This document shows positions 12,046 to 23,954 of a stretch of DNA of 64,000 nt, in pieces. The notes below the pieces were generated by a model that was given only the letters and a program-made list of their open reading frames with translations, was not told where the DNA came from and searched no databases. The translations under genes were made by a program, and so were the position numbers. Each line of letters starts with the position of its first letter. Positions within the stretch are counted from its first letter, which is position 1. The stretch lies in NCBI GenBank assembly GCA_944989445.1, contig CALYLW010001186.1, forward strand, positions 62,001 through 126,000, given 5' to 3'. This DNA is from Ampullaceana balthica. Its lineage: Eukaryota > Mollusca > Gastropoda > Lymnaeidae.

Positions 12046-13050
12046 ATTATTGAGTCCTACACTTATATATGGTTTTTGTTTAGTTCTGCATTTTTTTTAG
12101 AATTTTAAATGTTGATAAGGTGTTGGTTTTCCTTGTTTCTTTAGGCAACCCATTCCACGCTCGAATTCCGGACGTGAAAAAGGATAACTTGTATGTGTTT
12201 GTTCTTGCATACGGAATAAGAAATGTCTTTTTATCCTTATGTCTATCTGTGGGTTGTATTAAGAAATCTTTGTGTTGTAATTCTAAATTAGAATTAATTG
12301 CTTTATGTATTATTACTATTTTACTCTTGGTTCTTATGTCCTCTAGTTTTTCAAGGTTTTATGATTTAACTAATAGTGTTATTCTTGTAAGTTTTGAATG
12401 TTCTCCAGTAATGAATCTGCCAGCTCTAATTTGAATTCTTTCTAGTTTATCAATGTTTTCTTTGGTGGATTGTTCCCATACAGAGGATTCATATTCTAGT
12501 ACAGGTCTCACCATATTATTACTCCTAAATATGGTACCACTTTAGTTTAGATTAGCTTTTCCTTTCAATTAAATGTTTGACATTGATTTGGTTTATTTTC
12601 CTTTGAAGCATTTAGCAGTTGAAACTTGTCTGGATGGAAACACATTCTCCAATTAGTTTACCATTATGTAATTCGTCTAGGTTCTGTTGTAAGATGTCGC
12701 TATCTTTTTTCTGATTTAATTGTTCTGTATATTATACTATCGTAAGCAAATTTCGTTGAGTAAATCATTTATATAGTTAGGAGAGGAGGAACCTAAAGCA
12801 GTTGCTTGTCAACTCCTGAATTAACCTTTATTGTCGTTGATTTTGAAAAAAAATAATTATTACTGTTTGCTTCCTAATTTAAAGGCAATAGTGGATCCAA
12901 TGATTCGTGTGACCAGAAATGCCAATTTTTGTTATTTGAGAGAGACTTTTAGAAGTGGTAGTATTATTGTGTCTATTTTGATTATTATTATGTAAATCTT
13001 TTGACAAGGCGTCTATTAGACCAATTAATTGTGTTTCACATAAACATGTT
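12046..13050 (-). mobile_element. CR1/Jockey-type LINE, reverse-transcriptase C-terminus and 3' end (copy 2)
   Basis: The minus strand codes, in pieces, for the end of a LINE ORF2: V-R-P-V-L-E-Y, then S-V-W-E-Q-S, then K-L-E-R-I-Q-I-R-A-G-R-F-I-T-G, then I-I-H-K-A-I-N, then G-I-R-A-W-N-G-L-P-K-E-T-R and L-S-T-F-K. This order is the standard tail of CR1/Jockey-group reverse transcriptases. At least one in-frame stop interrupts it and the part further upstream is shifted. The catalytic YADD region and endonuclease are not visible, so the copy is 5' truncated. Its 3' end meets the 72-bp array. Confidence 0.85.
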
Positions 13051-13594
13051 TGCATCTAAAGCCCTGTTTATGACGTCACAGGACATTATGTTTTTATAGT
13101 AAGTACTGTTGTTTTTAAAGTAATTTAGAAGTAATAATATAAAGTGAATCATGTCTTTAATTACTATGGTATATCTCCTTTTAAAAACGAGGGGTAACAT
13201 TAGCTAGTTTCTAATCGTGGGGAACTTTATTTCTGTTTAGATGGGCTTGACAATGTACTTAAATGTTTTTGAAAAATTACGTTTATTTCTTTGAGTTATT
13301 TTGACCTTTTAGCGTGACTATTCTTGTGGATTTAATATTTTTAAGATTTAATTTTGGACCATAAGGTTTTATTGTTGTCTTTAGTAATTACACAGTTATA
13401 ATATATATTTTGGAGACTTTGGCTATTTTTTTGGATAAAGTGTTTAATTTGTGAATATATTTTGTGTATTCTTTTTAAATATTAAAATTATGTCCTTTGT
13501 TGTATAACAATTTTTAAAAATTTAATTTTGAATTAGAATTTTACAATTTGATTTGATTTTTGTTTGTTACATTGAAGTAATGTGCATTCGCTTA
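13051..13594. other. AT-rich, no gene recognised
   Basis: Possibly older LINE sequence upstream of the recognised reverse-transcriptase tail, but no motif survives that I can support. Confidence 0.4.
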
Positions 13595-14190
13595 TTAAAA
13601 TGTATCGAAAATGACTTGTACTTCCTTCTTACGTGCATATTCTGTTTTTTCTTGATATCCCTTTTGATGGCCTTGGAAAATACCTGGGAAACCTGAACAA
13701 TCTTCTCCGTAGTGAAATATAAAGGTTTTTGTTAGTCGCAGCAAACAAAGCCTATTCTCACTATTCCAGATATGTACTGTTGCAGTTTGATGTGTCCTTT
13801 TGTGGCTCATAAGAATGTATTTGCACGAATGCTGCATACAAAGGTTTTACCACAAATAAATGGCCAGAATATCACCAGGAAGGTTAAACGCATGATCATT
13901 TGTAGCCTGTCATCCGGACCTTGCTGCCTGCTGTCGTCTTGCTTCACAAGTTGCTGCAACTCTCCGAATAAAAAGTCACCACAAGTCTAGGTCACTGGCT
14001 GCTACCTTCCAGGACTATGTCCAATGCCATAAACCTTAAATGCCGTCTTGTTCATATCCTTGAAACGTTTATTTTTCCTCCGCCAGCACTCTGTCCATCT
14101 TTAAGCTACACAATGAACAGTCTCTCTTGGAGCCAAATGACAGGGATTTACTCGATGAGCCCCGCTCAGCGTAGATAGGATTGCGTTAGA
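13595..14190 (-). mobile_element. Second LINE type, degraded ORF2 C-terminus
   Basis: Minus-strand fragments in changing frames read K-R-F-K-D-M, A-F-K-V-Y-G-I-G-H-S, S-W-K-V-A-A-S-D, R-R-V-A-A-T-C-E-A-R-R and C-G-K-T-F-V-C-S, then A-T-K-G-H. This series (basic helix, Trp motif, Arg-rich helix, then a Cys-x-x-x-x-Cys and His tail) is the usual end of LINE ORF2 proteins annotated as craniofacial-development-protein-2-like in molluscs. Several stops and shifts make it non-functional. It differs from the LINE family at 12046. Confidence 0.65.
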
Positions 14191-14618
14191 CTGTGTAGAT
14201 GCTTTTTCTTCTTTTCCTTTTTGTGCACCCAAACAATGTAATTCTCTACCATCACACATTCGCAGTATTTAAAGTATACAGGTCTTCAAAACTGCACAAA
14301 AACAAATCTCTTCACGGTTTACTTTTAAAATTAATTTAATAACAATAAAAAAATTTTTTTAATGATAAACGTGGCCAATGTACACAGTTGCCGTTATGTA
14401 TTTTAGTTATAACATGAATAATTTTATTGAATGCATTGATTGTATAACTATGTTTATGTAAAGATCTGTATGTTTGATTAGGTAAACAAGGGGGGGGGCG
14501 CTGCCTGAATAAGATAACATAAAGAGTGGTGGGGGCTTCAATAGACTGATGTAAACACAGGTACAAGGTATGTTGTTTTCTACTCAGAGCTGCCAATTTA
14601 GCGGTGCTAGATTTTGCT
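14191..14618. other. Short spacer before the FOXK copy
   Basis: AT-rich with a G-run at 14490-14498. It may contain retrocopied 5' UTR of FOXK just before 14619, but this cannot be shown. Confidence 0.4.
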
Positions 14619-16747
14619 ATGTCTGGAACACACCATCCAACTAATAACCACGCTCTTGCGGTACTGGTGCTTAACTAATCTCCCAGCAGCCCGTCTAGAT
14701 CAACATGAACTTCAGAAAAAAAATGTCGAAGCTATTGCGCGATTAGAAGGCAGGGAATTCGAATTCACTATGAGGAAGCAACGCATCACCATCGGCCGAA
14801 ATAGTAGTAAAGTAGATGTCGATGTCAAAATGGGACACTCGAGTTTTATTTCCAGAGTACACCTTGAAATTTTCTCAGAGCATCCCACATTTTTTATGAA
14901 ATGTAATGGAAAGAATGGAGTGTTTATTAATGAGATATTTCAAAGAAAGGGCTCTCCACCACTTCAACTACCCTGCTCCTGTACGTTACGCTTTCTAAGC
15001 ACAAATATCAAGATAAAGTTTCAGTCTTTGATTGACGAAGCTGTCACATCTCCACCCACTGTCCCTGTAACAACACCTAAAAAGAAGCCACCGCTACCTC
15101 CATTGGAAATTAACATACCAGAACCTCAGGAAACTATTCACAGTAGTCCTTGTCAATCTCCTACAGGCACGATAAGTGCTTCTAACTCATGTCCCACTAG
15201 TCCACGTAGTGGCTCTAGCCACAATCCTAGATTCTCCCTCATACCTGATCTTCAGGCTGTTGCAGCATTTGCGGCTGCACATCCCCGTGATGAAAGAGAT
15301 AATAATTCTGGATCAGCTTCAGTTACCCCAACTACTAGTGAATCATCCAGAGATAAATCTAAACCACCATATTTCTATGCACAGCTTATTATGACGTCAG
15401 TTACATCTCCTCGACACAAAGAGCTCACTTTAAGTGGGATATATGACTACATAACAAACATTTACCCATACTACATAACTGCTGACAAAGGATGGCAAAA
15501 CTCAATTCGGCACAACCTCTCCTTGAATCGCTTTTTCATTAAAGTTCCCTGTTCTCAGAAAGAGCCAGGATATAGATCCTTTTGGCGTATAGATCTAATG
15601 TCAGAAGCTAAGCTAACGGCACAGGCCTTTTGGCGTATAGATCCAGTGTCAGAAGCTAGGCTAACGGCACGGGCCTTTTGGCGTATAGATCCAGTGTCAG
15701 AAGCTAAGCTAACGGCACAGGCCTTTCGGCGTATAGATCCAGTTTCAGAAGCTAAGCTAACGGCACAGGCCTTTTGGCGTATAGATCCAGTGTCAGAAGC
15801 TAAGCTAACGGCACAGGCCTTTTGGCGTAGACGACAACGTGGTGTGCCTTGTTTTAGAACACCTTTAAGGGGTCTTTCATCCACGTCTGCACCAGCGATT
15901 TCAAGTCATATGGCTGGTTCTTTTGATCCTGATAGTCTGTCCAGAGAAGGAAGACCAATATCAGAAGCTGAAGTGGAAATAGAAGGTTTGCATATATCAT
16001 CTCAATCTAGTAGCCTGCAGGGGCAGCAACATCCTCAGCATACACATCCAAACAACTCAGATTTGCGCTTTTCGCAATCAGCACCCGGATCACCTTCAGG
16101 TTCACGTGTCATTTCACCAGTTACTGTGACATCAAGCACAGCTGCTATTCATCAGATGCCATCAGTGGTAGCCAAACCTAAAATCATTATGATCACTCTT
16201 GGACAATTTTTGGTGAATGGCACGTCCTGTACTGCCTTGACAAATAATGAACACATGGAGATCAAATGGAAAAATGGGGAAGCAGTGACTATAGGCTTGA
16301 CTGGAGCAACCCACAATAATTGCTTCCCTGGTAGCAACATCAAATCAAGCACAGTTTCAAACACGGATGAATCCTGTGGCACTTGCTCGAAATTTGTAGA
16401 CCATCCAACAGGTGATGGTTACCAAGGTAACTAGCAGGGACTCAGAACAGGTTACCTTGATGATCCCTCAACAGATTCCTAGTCAACAAGTGAACATTCT
16501 TCAGCCTCATATGTTTTCTCAACAAGTCATACTGCAGAAACCCATAGGTGATCTACAGCAGCAACATCAAGCTGGTGGTAACACCTGGTAATCTCAGGAC
16601 ATCCAGTCTGCTTTACATGTCTTGATGCCTCACCTAATATAAGTAAAGAGAGCACAAGATGAAACTCATGATTTGGATCTGGCTGGAGGCAAGCGCCTGA
16701 AGATAGACGAATATGGAAAAATGACTATGATGTCAGAACTGGAATGA
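14619..16747 (+). pseudogene. FOXK: Intronless FOXK (forkhead box K) retrocopy, disabled
   Basis: FOXK is a nuclear transcription factor with an N-terminal FHA phosphopeptide-binding domain and a forkhead DNA-binding domain. Both lie in one uninterrupted exon-like frame (14614-16434): FHA at residues about 40-140 (T-I-G-R-N-S-S-K, then G-H-S-S-F-I-S-R-V-H) and forkhead from about 250, with helix 3 W-Q-N-S-I-R-H-N-L-S intact at 294-303. Such genes normally have introns, so this is probably a processed retrocopy. The ancestral start seems to be ATG 14619 (M-S-G-T-H-H-P), in a different frame from the FHA and running into a TAA at 14676. The forkhead ends in five 16-residue tandem repeats. Near 16400 a one-base shift moves the C-terminus to another frame (E-Q-V-T-L-M-I-P-Q-Q), which later ends in K-R-L-K-I-D-E, like normal FOXK tails, and stops at 16747. 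A lineage-specific working gene is unlikely but not excluded for the central frame. Confidence 0.85.
15583..15822 (+). repeat. 48-bp tandem repeat (5 copies) inside the forkhead wing
   Basis: Five in-frame copies of a 16-residue unit, W-R-I-D-P-V-S-E-A-K-L-T-A-Q-A-F, follow R-S-F at the end of the forkhead domain. Ordinary FOXK proteins have this stretch once, followed directly by an R-R-R-Q-R-G basic tail, which is present here after the last copy. Units differ at a few bases (L-M for P-V in the first; R, R in the second; R for W in the fourth), so the expansion is not brand new. The local F-W-R/A-F-W-R similarity could have seeded unequal pairing. Confidence 0.95.
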
Positions 16748-19700
16748 TAAGAAATTTCTTATTGAATGGTTGTATAAGTTTTCTTCCTGGGTAATGTGAC
16801 ACAAATGGCTGGCCCTAGGTGTATTAAAATGTATATATATCTGCGTATAATGGTCCGGTTGCATGAACCAAGGATTACTTCTATTGGATACCGCCTGAAA
16901 ATGGCACATAGTTCAACAGACTAATAATACATATTCTCGTTGTTTCCACTCTTCAATTTTTATATTAAGCCAGAAGCTGTTAGCATGTAATTTTTCCATG
17001 AACCACCTAAGATTTATTTAATTTTAATATACACATAAAGATACTCTCTAGTTATTTTAAAAATTCAAACACTCCATTTTAAAATTTATTTCAAAATAGA
17101 AATATTGTCTTATAGCTTAAATTTATTCATTTAACTGTTGTTATAATGGGGTTTTAATGAGTGAAATGGACTTCTAAAAAAGTCGTTTGTTAATCACCGG
17201 TGATATATATATGAGACACCTTCTTAAATATTTTGAAAAAAAACGTATTTTATCTCTATTTTTTTTTCTTCCATCAGATTTCAGAAGCATATACATTTAT
17301 ATGGTGAACTTTTGTATAAGTGAAATAATGATATTATATTTTATATTACAGAAAACTTGTAATTACTATTCAATAATGACAAGTGTTTAAAGACATGAAA
17401 AGAAAGCAAAGTTGGAAGGGTTTAATGACTAACCACTTAGACTGTTGTGTAGTATTTTAAAAAATAGCCCGTTTTTTGCATCCGCTTAACCAAAAATTGT
17501 AATTTAGGATTTCTAATTATCAGTGGATGGAAACATGATAAGGTTCTTCTAACTCATTTTTTTCTTGCATTTTAAATATAAAGTTGATATTGAGTAATTC
17601 TTATAAATATTATTTAACAGTTATACATATAACAAGATACCATCATGGAAATGGAACACTAGAAAATATACTTTTAAAATAAAGTCCGAAAATTTGTTAA
17701 TTTACTTATATCTGTTACCAAGTTTTTAGCTTATTCTTAGATAGATTTAAATTGGACAAAAAGTTTTTAGGTGGTACAATATTTCATTTTTTTTTCTCGT
17801 TTTTTTTCCAGTGAATTTTTCCACTATATTTATACAATTTTAATTGATAATGAAAATGTGTAAAAGTATGGTTGTTTTACCGTGAGCGTGAACAGTACTT
17901 TGTCATTCTTTTAAGATGTTTCTAATGATTATCTGTCTTAGAAAAGGTAACACGGATTTCAATGAAGTGGACAGCTTTTTTAATAGGAAGCTGTAACAAT
18001 ATTATCAAATTTATTCCTTTTAATTTTAAAAAAAAGGGGGTGGGGGGGGCTGATAAATATCATCTAAATTTATTACCATTCTTTATTAGCAGCTTGATTG
18101 GACTTTTGGGAGCTTGACATTTGTAAATTTGCATTTTTACATCAAAGTAAAAACAAAATTGTGAAATAACTGTTTTATTAAGTTCTCTTTACATCCTACT
18201 AATATTAAATGTTTGCTTTGCCATTGAATGTCACAGGAAGGATTTTAACAGATTTGTTAAATGTCAGCTGTTAAAACATCATACACAATTGAAATGTTTA
18301 TTTTCTTTCTTTTTCAGATTTAAAACCTAAAGTGCTTTTTAAAAAAATCGTTGTTGCTCTAATCTCATTATCTGTATTAAAGCTAATGAATGCATTTTAT
18401 TGAATTAGAAACAAATGCTGACATTTTCTGTTAATTGTTTAGTTCATCTTAAATTTTTCAATGTCATAATTAGCTAATGCTTAAATTTAAAAAAAAATCA
18501 TTAAGATAATACTCGTTTGTTAAAATAAAAACTTTAATTATTATATAATTATAAAATATTATATTTTTTTTTAGTTTTTGCTCTTTTTATTAATAACAAT
18601 AACTGATTACAAAGCTTTTGACGTTTAGAGTTGCCAGGATTTTGAGAAATTCAGTTTACAGAGTGATGGCAGCTCTGGAATTGTTTTTTATGTGGTTCTT
18701 GTTAAATGTATAATTAGTTCATTTGGATTTAACAAATATTTTCAAACCTAGTCATGTAAACAGACAATAAGTAAACTCATATTTTTATAAATAGAAAGAT
18801 TTTCTCTTTGTTCGCAACCATATGAATTATTGAACTCAACTAGGTAACACCAAATGATAATTAGAGTGTGTACAATTATAATATGCAGTTAAGAAACCAA
18901 ATTTGTCTTGTACACATGTTAAAGAGTCAAATTGTAATAAGCAGCGCATGTAACAGAAAAAGCTGTCATTTCTTTTTATGATGTGATTTTTAAATATTTT
19001 TTATGTTATTTTAGAATTTAAATTAAAGAAAACTAGAAACATTGTTAAAAAAAATCATTCCCTTTCTTAAGACATCAAACATGTGTAGCAGCCAAGGCTA
19101 TTTCTTAACAACCAATGAGTAATTGTCATATTTTTCAAGTAACATCCTCATTAAAATGACTTGCCAGAAGTTTATTCTCCACTCCTGCAGTCTGTCTAAA
19201 TTTAGATGTTTAAAAATCTCATATTATGCATTGATATCAACTTCAGCATTGAATGACATTTTCTATTGATTTTATTTTTGATTTGTACTGTTAAACAAAC
19301 ATTTATATTTATCAAAACATCATTTACACTTTGTACAGGTGTATTTTTTATGTTAAAACCATCATTTTTTGTGGATGTGGAGGAGAACAGGAATTGGTTT
19401 AACTAATTAACCGCATTAAACACATTTAGTGCAACATTTTAAAAAAAAATTGTGTTAATGGTTGCAGAGTAAGGCTATTGTTTTATATTATTCAGGTTTA
19501 TGTTTCAAAGTTTTCTTTTTTATTCATGCACCTGACCACAGACCATCGTCCTGAATCGAAGATTCATCTGTTCTTATGAGTCTGCTTGCAATGTGCATGA
19601 CAAAAAATGTTGACATATATTTGACTCTGAGCCGTGTTTCCCTCCTTGCATGCCAGTGGTTTAGTGTGATATTTTAGAGGTAGAATGTTAAATGGATTGT

Positions 19701-21463
19701 TAACTTGTAGGATTGGAAGGTGCTGAATGGATTGTTTTAAAAGTTGTGCCTCATATAGTATTGTTTATACTTTTTAAAAAAAAACTAAGATCTCTTTATC
19801 ATCCAGTCTTATCTCTTTTCAGTTGGAGTATTTTATTTGTAAGTTTGTAAACATTTGTGGCGTTTTTTTTCTACTGTGTACAAATTTATGATGCATTTTA
19901 AAACCAAACTTTTGATCTTTGTTTGAACACTCGTTGCTTCTGTTTCAGATAATTGAAATGTGATGTGACAGACATTGTAGTATTGTAATCAGTGGATAAT
20001 ATTCTGGATTGTACATTGTGTATTTCTCTCTTTAAGTTGTTTTTACATTTGTTGTGCGTATTTCATTGTTAGGTAGTTTAATTAAAGTTATTTAAAACCG
20101 TATGGATTAGTTTTGTGTGAATCAGTGCACCACTGCACACTGTTCCAACCCAATGACAAGACCACCTTTAAAGAAATCATTTAAAAAAATATCACAAATA
20201 TATTTTTTAAAACTTTTATTCACATTGTCAGAGATAAATTCTAAAATCCGAATTTTAAGAAATTATTTTTTAAATTGATTTTTAAAAAAAAATCGAGATA
20301 AGATATTAAATTATTCAGAAAAAGTGTGTGTTTGTGTGGTACATGAACATTATTAACCCTGGATTCCTTTTTTTTTCTTAGACCATCTGAAGAAAATATG
20401 ACAGAGCCATACATTCTTTATTTATTGGTAGATTCAACAATAGTTTTAAAAAATTCCATTTTGTATATTTTTGAAAGAGAATTTAAGGTTAAATCTTTTA
20501 GTAACAGAAGATGCTTACAATAGAATGTTACTTGATCAAAGTGGTTTATTGAAGAACATAGTGTACTACTGTTCATTTAGGTTTAAAAGCCCTTTAACCA
20601 ACCTGGGGTAATATTGATTCAGCTGTTGCATGCAAAAAAAAATGATATTGTTTAGTTATTACTTTTTCAAGTCACTTTTAATTTAAATGAACATTATTTT
20701 TTTTTACACATCTTGCCTTTTTTAAATCTAATTTTTTGTAAAATAGAGACATAGTCATACCTAATGTGATTATATTTAAAGTTATTATATAACTTTAAAC
20801 TTGGAAATCTTATAACTTGTTTTCAGTTAAAAGGAGCATATAGGGAGAAAATAGTTTAAATTAAAAGAAAAAAGAAAGTTTGGAACAGGAGAAAGTGTAA
20901 TTAGTGTTACGTGGGAGACCCACGAGTGAACAAATAAAGAGAAGTAATTATTGTACTAGAAGTCTTGGTGTTTGAGTATGTGAAAAGAAGAACAAGTGTG
21001 GCTAGATTATACGAAAGGAGTGAAATTAGATTATTGTCCCACAAGTACAAAGATTCCCTACAATTACAACCTGCACGGCAATGATCTCAGCACTATTATT
21101 ATAAATGATTGTTTAATTATAATAATGATTGTTTAAAATTTTAATTATATGTAAGTGTATGTGTCCCTATTTTTATGTAAAGCCTGTTGAGGCTAGCTGC
21201 GATATGAGCTTTCAAATAATAATAAAGATTATTAATACTTCGTGTCTGAAATTTTTTCCTGCCATTTGATGTTGACAATGTTCCTCAGACGAATGGGGGT
21301 GAAAGTTGTTGAGCAACCAAGCATAGCTTTAGTTCATAGTCCACATTTTACATGCCCACAGTAAAGTAGTAAGCGAAACTGTTATGTATACTTTTAGCTT
21401 GTGTTGGATGCTGATTCTGTTACAGACACTGACAAACAGTCAGAAAATGTTGCAATGACAATC
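16748..21463. other. Long AT-rich region without recognised genes
   Basis: The first part may be FOXK 3' UTR carried along with the retrocopy: it is non-coding, T-rich and continues without a visible boundary. No poly(A) tail or target duplication was found to mark its end; an ATTAAA lies near 20080. Around 20880-21240 the sequence is less AT-rich and ends in AATAATAAAGATTATTA, which resembles a retroelement tail, but no protein motif supports it. Elsewhere I see only short frames with no family resemblance. Confidence 0.4.
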
Positions 21464-21897
21464 AAGATACCTGGATAGGGAGGATGTAGTCTATGACCCC
21501 CCTCACGCTACTGAAATACCTGGACAGGGAGGATGTAGTATATGACTCCCCTCACGCTACTGAGATATCTGGACAGGTAAGATGTAGTCTATGACTCCCC
21601 TTAAGCTACTGAGATATCTGTACAAGGAGGATGTAGTCTATGACTCCCCTAACGCTACTGAGATATCTGGACAGGGAGGATGTAGTATATGACTCCCCTT
21701 ACGCTACTGAGATATCTGTACAAGGAGGATGTAGTCTATGACTCCCCTAACGCTACTGAGATATCTGGACAGGGAGGATGTAGTCTATGACTGCAATCAC
21801 GCTACTGAGATACCTGGACAGGAAGGATGTAGTCTATGACTGCACTCACGCTACTGAGATACCTGGACAGGGAGGATGTAGTCTATGACTCCCCTCA
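21464..21897. repeat. 49-bp minisatellite, about 9 copies
   Basis: Unit: CTACTGAGATATCTGGACAG then GGAGGATGTAGTCTATGACTCCCCTCACG, with scattered substitutions. The 103-codon frame running off its end is an accident of the array. Confidence 0.9.
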
Positions 21898-22324
21898 AGC
21901 CCTCAGTAATCTTGGACCTGCTCCAAAAACGTACTCGCCAATTTCTTCATCCCAAACAGTTAAGTTGATGCTTGAGCGAACAACTCAAGCACATGGTAGC
22001 ACAGATGGAGTTTCTGATCAAACTTTACTACCGTGGGCCGTGTACTTTCGATTATATGTCGCAATTCAGTCTTTTGCCACAGATGTTAAGTTGCATTTCA
22101 TGCTTGTGAGCTTTCGAATTTATTTGTCATTTTACGGATTCATTTAAAATTAATTCAATATTGACAAGAAAAAGCACCATCAATTAATATCAAATTAATA
22201 CAATACTCACATCAGCAATGTGGTTAAAAAAATAAGCCGCAATTCATGCATAAAAACACTCTTTAATTCAAATTACGTGAAACGACCAAAATGAATTTTC
22301 TCATGTTTAAAAAACGAACAGCGT
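21898..22324. other. Spacer between two satellites
   Basis: AT-rich sequence with no element ends or coding motif recognised. Confidence 0.45.
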
Positions 22325-23276
22325 AGTCTCTGGACCGCCTGAGCCATGTCTGTGATTTCCTAAGTTAACGGTGGTCCGTGTACCACCTAAAGCCTGTCTG
22401 TGATTTCATGAGTATATGGTGGTCCCTGGACCACCTGAAGCGTGGCTGTGATGTCATGAGTATATGGTGGTCCCTTGACCACGTGAAGCCTGGCTGTGAT
22501 TTCATGAGTATATGGTGGTCCCTGGACCGCCTGAAGCCTGGCTGTGATGTCCTAAATAAATGTTGGTCCCTGGACTGAATGAAGTATGTATGTTATTTCA
22601 TGAGTATATGGTGGTCCCTGGACCGCCTGAAGCCTGGCTGTGATGTCCTAAATAAATGTTGGTCCCTGGACTGAGTGAAGTATGTATGTTATTTCATGAG
22701 TATATGGTGGTCCCTGGACCGCCTGAAGCCTGGCTGTGATGTCCTAAATAAATGTTGGTCCCTGGACTGAATGAAGTATGTATGTTATTTCATGAGTATA
22801 TGGTGGTCCCTGGACCGCCTGAAGCCTGGCTGTGATGTCCTAAATAAATGTTGGTCCCTGGACTGAATGAAGTATGTATGTTATTTCATGAGTATATGGT
22901 GGTCCCTGGACCGCCTGAAGCCTGGCTGTGATGTCCTAAATAAATGTTGGTCCCTGGACTGAATGAAGTATGTATGTTATTTCATGAGTATTTGGTGGTC
23001 CCTGGACTGCCTGAAGCCTGGCTGTGATGTCCTAAATAAATGTTGGTCCCTGGACTGAGTGAAGTATGTATGTTATTTCATGAGTATATGGTGGTCCCTG
23101 GACCGCCTGAAGCCTGGCTGTGATGTCCTAAATAAATGTTGGTCCCTGGACTGAATGAAGTATGTATGTTATTTCATGAGTATTTGGTGGTCCCTGGACC
23201 GCCTGAAGCCTGGCTGTGATGTCCTAAATAAATGTTGGTCCCTGGACTGAATGAAGTATGTATGTTATTTCCTGAA
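22325..23276. repeat. Satellite with 48-bp monomers organised into 96-bp dimers
   Basis: About 20 monomers of 48 bp share GGTCCCTGGAC. The first few (to about 22540) are simple 48-bp repeats. After that two monomer types alternate strictly: A contains TCCTAAATAAATGTTGGTCC and B contains TTTCATGAGTATATGGTGGT. The resulting 96-bp dimer repeats about seven times with very few differences. This is a small-scale higher-order repeat. Confidence 0.92.
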
Positions 23277-23954
23277 TAAAATGTTTTCATACTACAGAGA
23301 TGATTGATGAACACTGCACTGAAATTTTCTTTAAAACCAGGGTTTTTGATCCATATGGTTTGCCTTTGTATCTGGTTGATTTAATTGCATACCTTGTTAG
23401 ACTTTTAACCCACTATCCCTTTGTATTGTCTATGTAGTAAAAATTCATTTCTCGCAAGACAGATATATTGGTCTGAGACACTAACTCTAATGTAACTATT
23501 CCCCACACCGACCGTCAGAAATATGACTAATTTGATCAGAAACCCCTGCTTTTAATGGATTAATATGCTCGTCTCAAGTAAAATTTCTTTAAAGCGGTAC
23601 AGTTAAGTGTTTCTGTTCGTTCGTCCGTCGATACGACGAGGACCACTCTAGTCATCCGAGGGTTGTATGTGCGTGCGCAGTAAAGTACGTGTTTAAAGAA
23701 TATTAGATCAAGTGTCTGTTAATATGTTTAACGTCGTGGGGTAAGGGGCATTTACACTTCTTAAGACTGGCAAGGTCTGGCAGTTTTAAGGATAACATTC
23801 AATGTTCAAGACTTTCTCCAAATAAAGGTGATCGATTTAAGTCAAATTGTGGTTATTTCTGTCCGCTAAAGGATTGGTCCACTTCCAATACACAGCTGTT
23901 ACGTCAGGGAAAACTCGTAACTTAATTAAACTAAAACTAATAGGGGCCTAGAAA
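23277..23954. other. Unique-looking intergenic sequence
   Basis: No coding motif recognised. The section 23580-23690 is more GC-rich (GTTCGTTCGTCCGTCGATACGA) but carries no family signature. Confidence 0.4.

Noticed and set aside
15555..15884. 109-codon minus-strand repeat protein
   Set aside because: Antisense reading of the FOXK 48-bp repeat; the plus strand has the domain homology.
16748..20100. FOXK 3' UTR with defined end
   Set aside because: Plausible, but no poly(A) tail, target duplication or parental sequence is available to set a boundary, so I did not annotate it as such.
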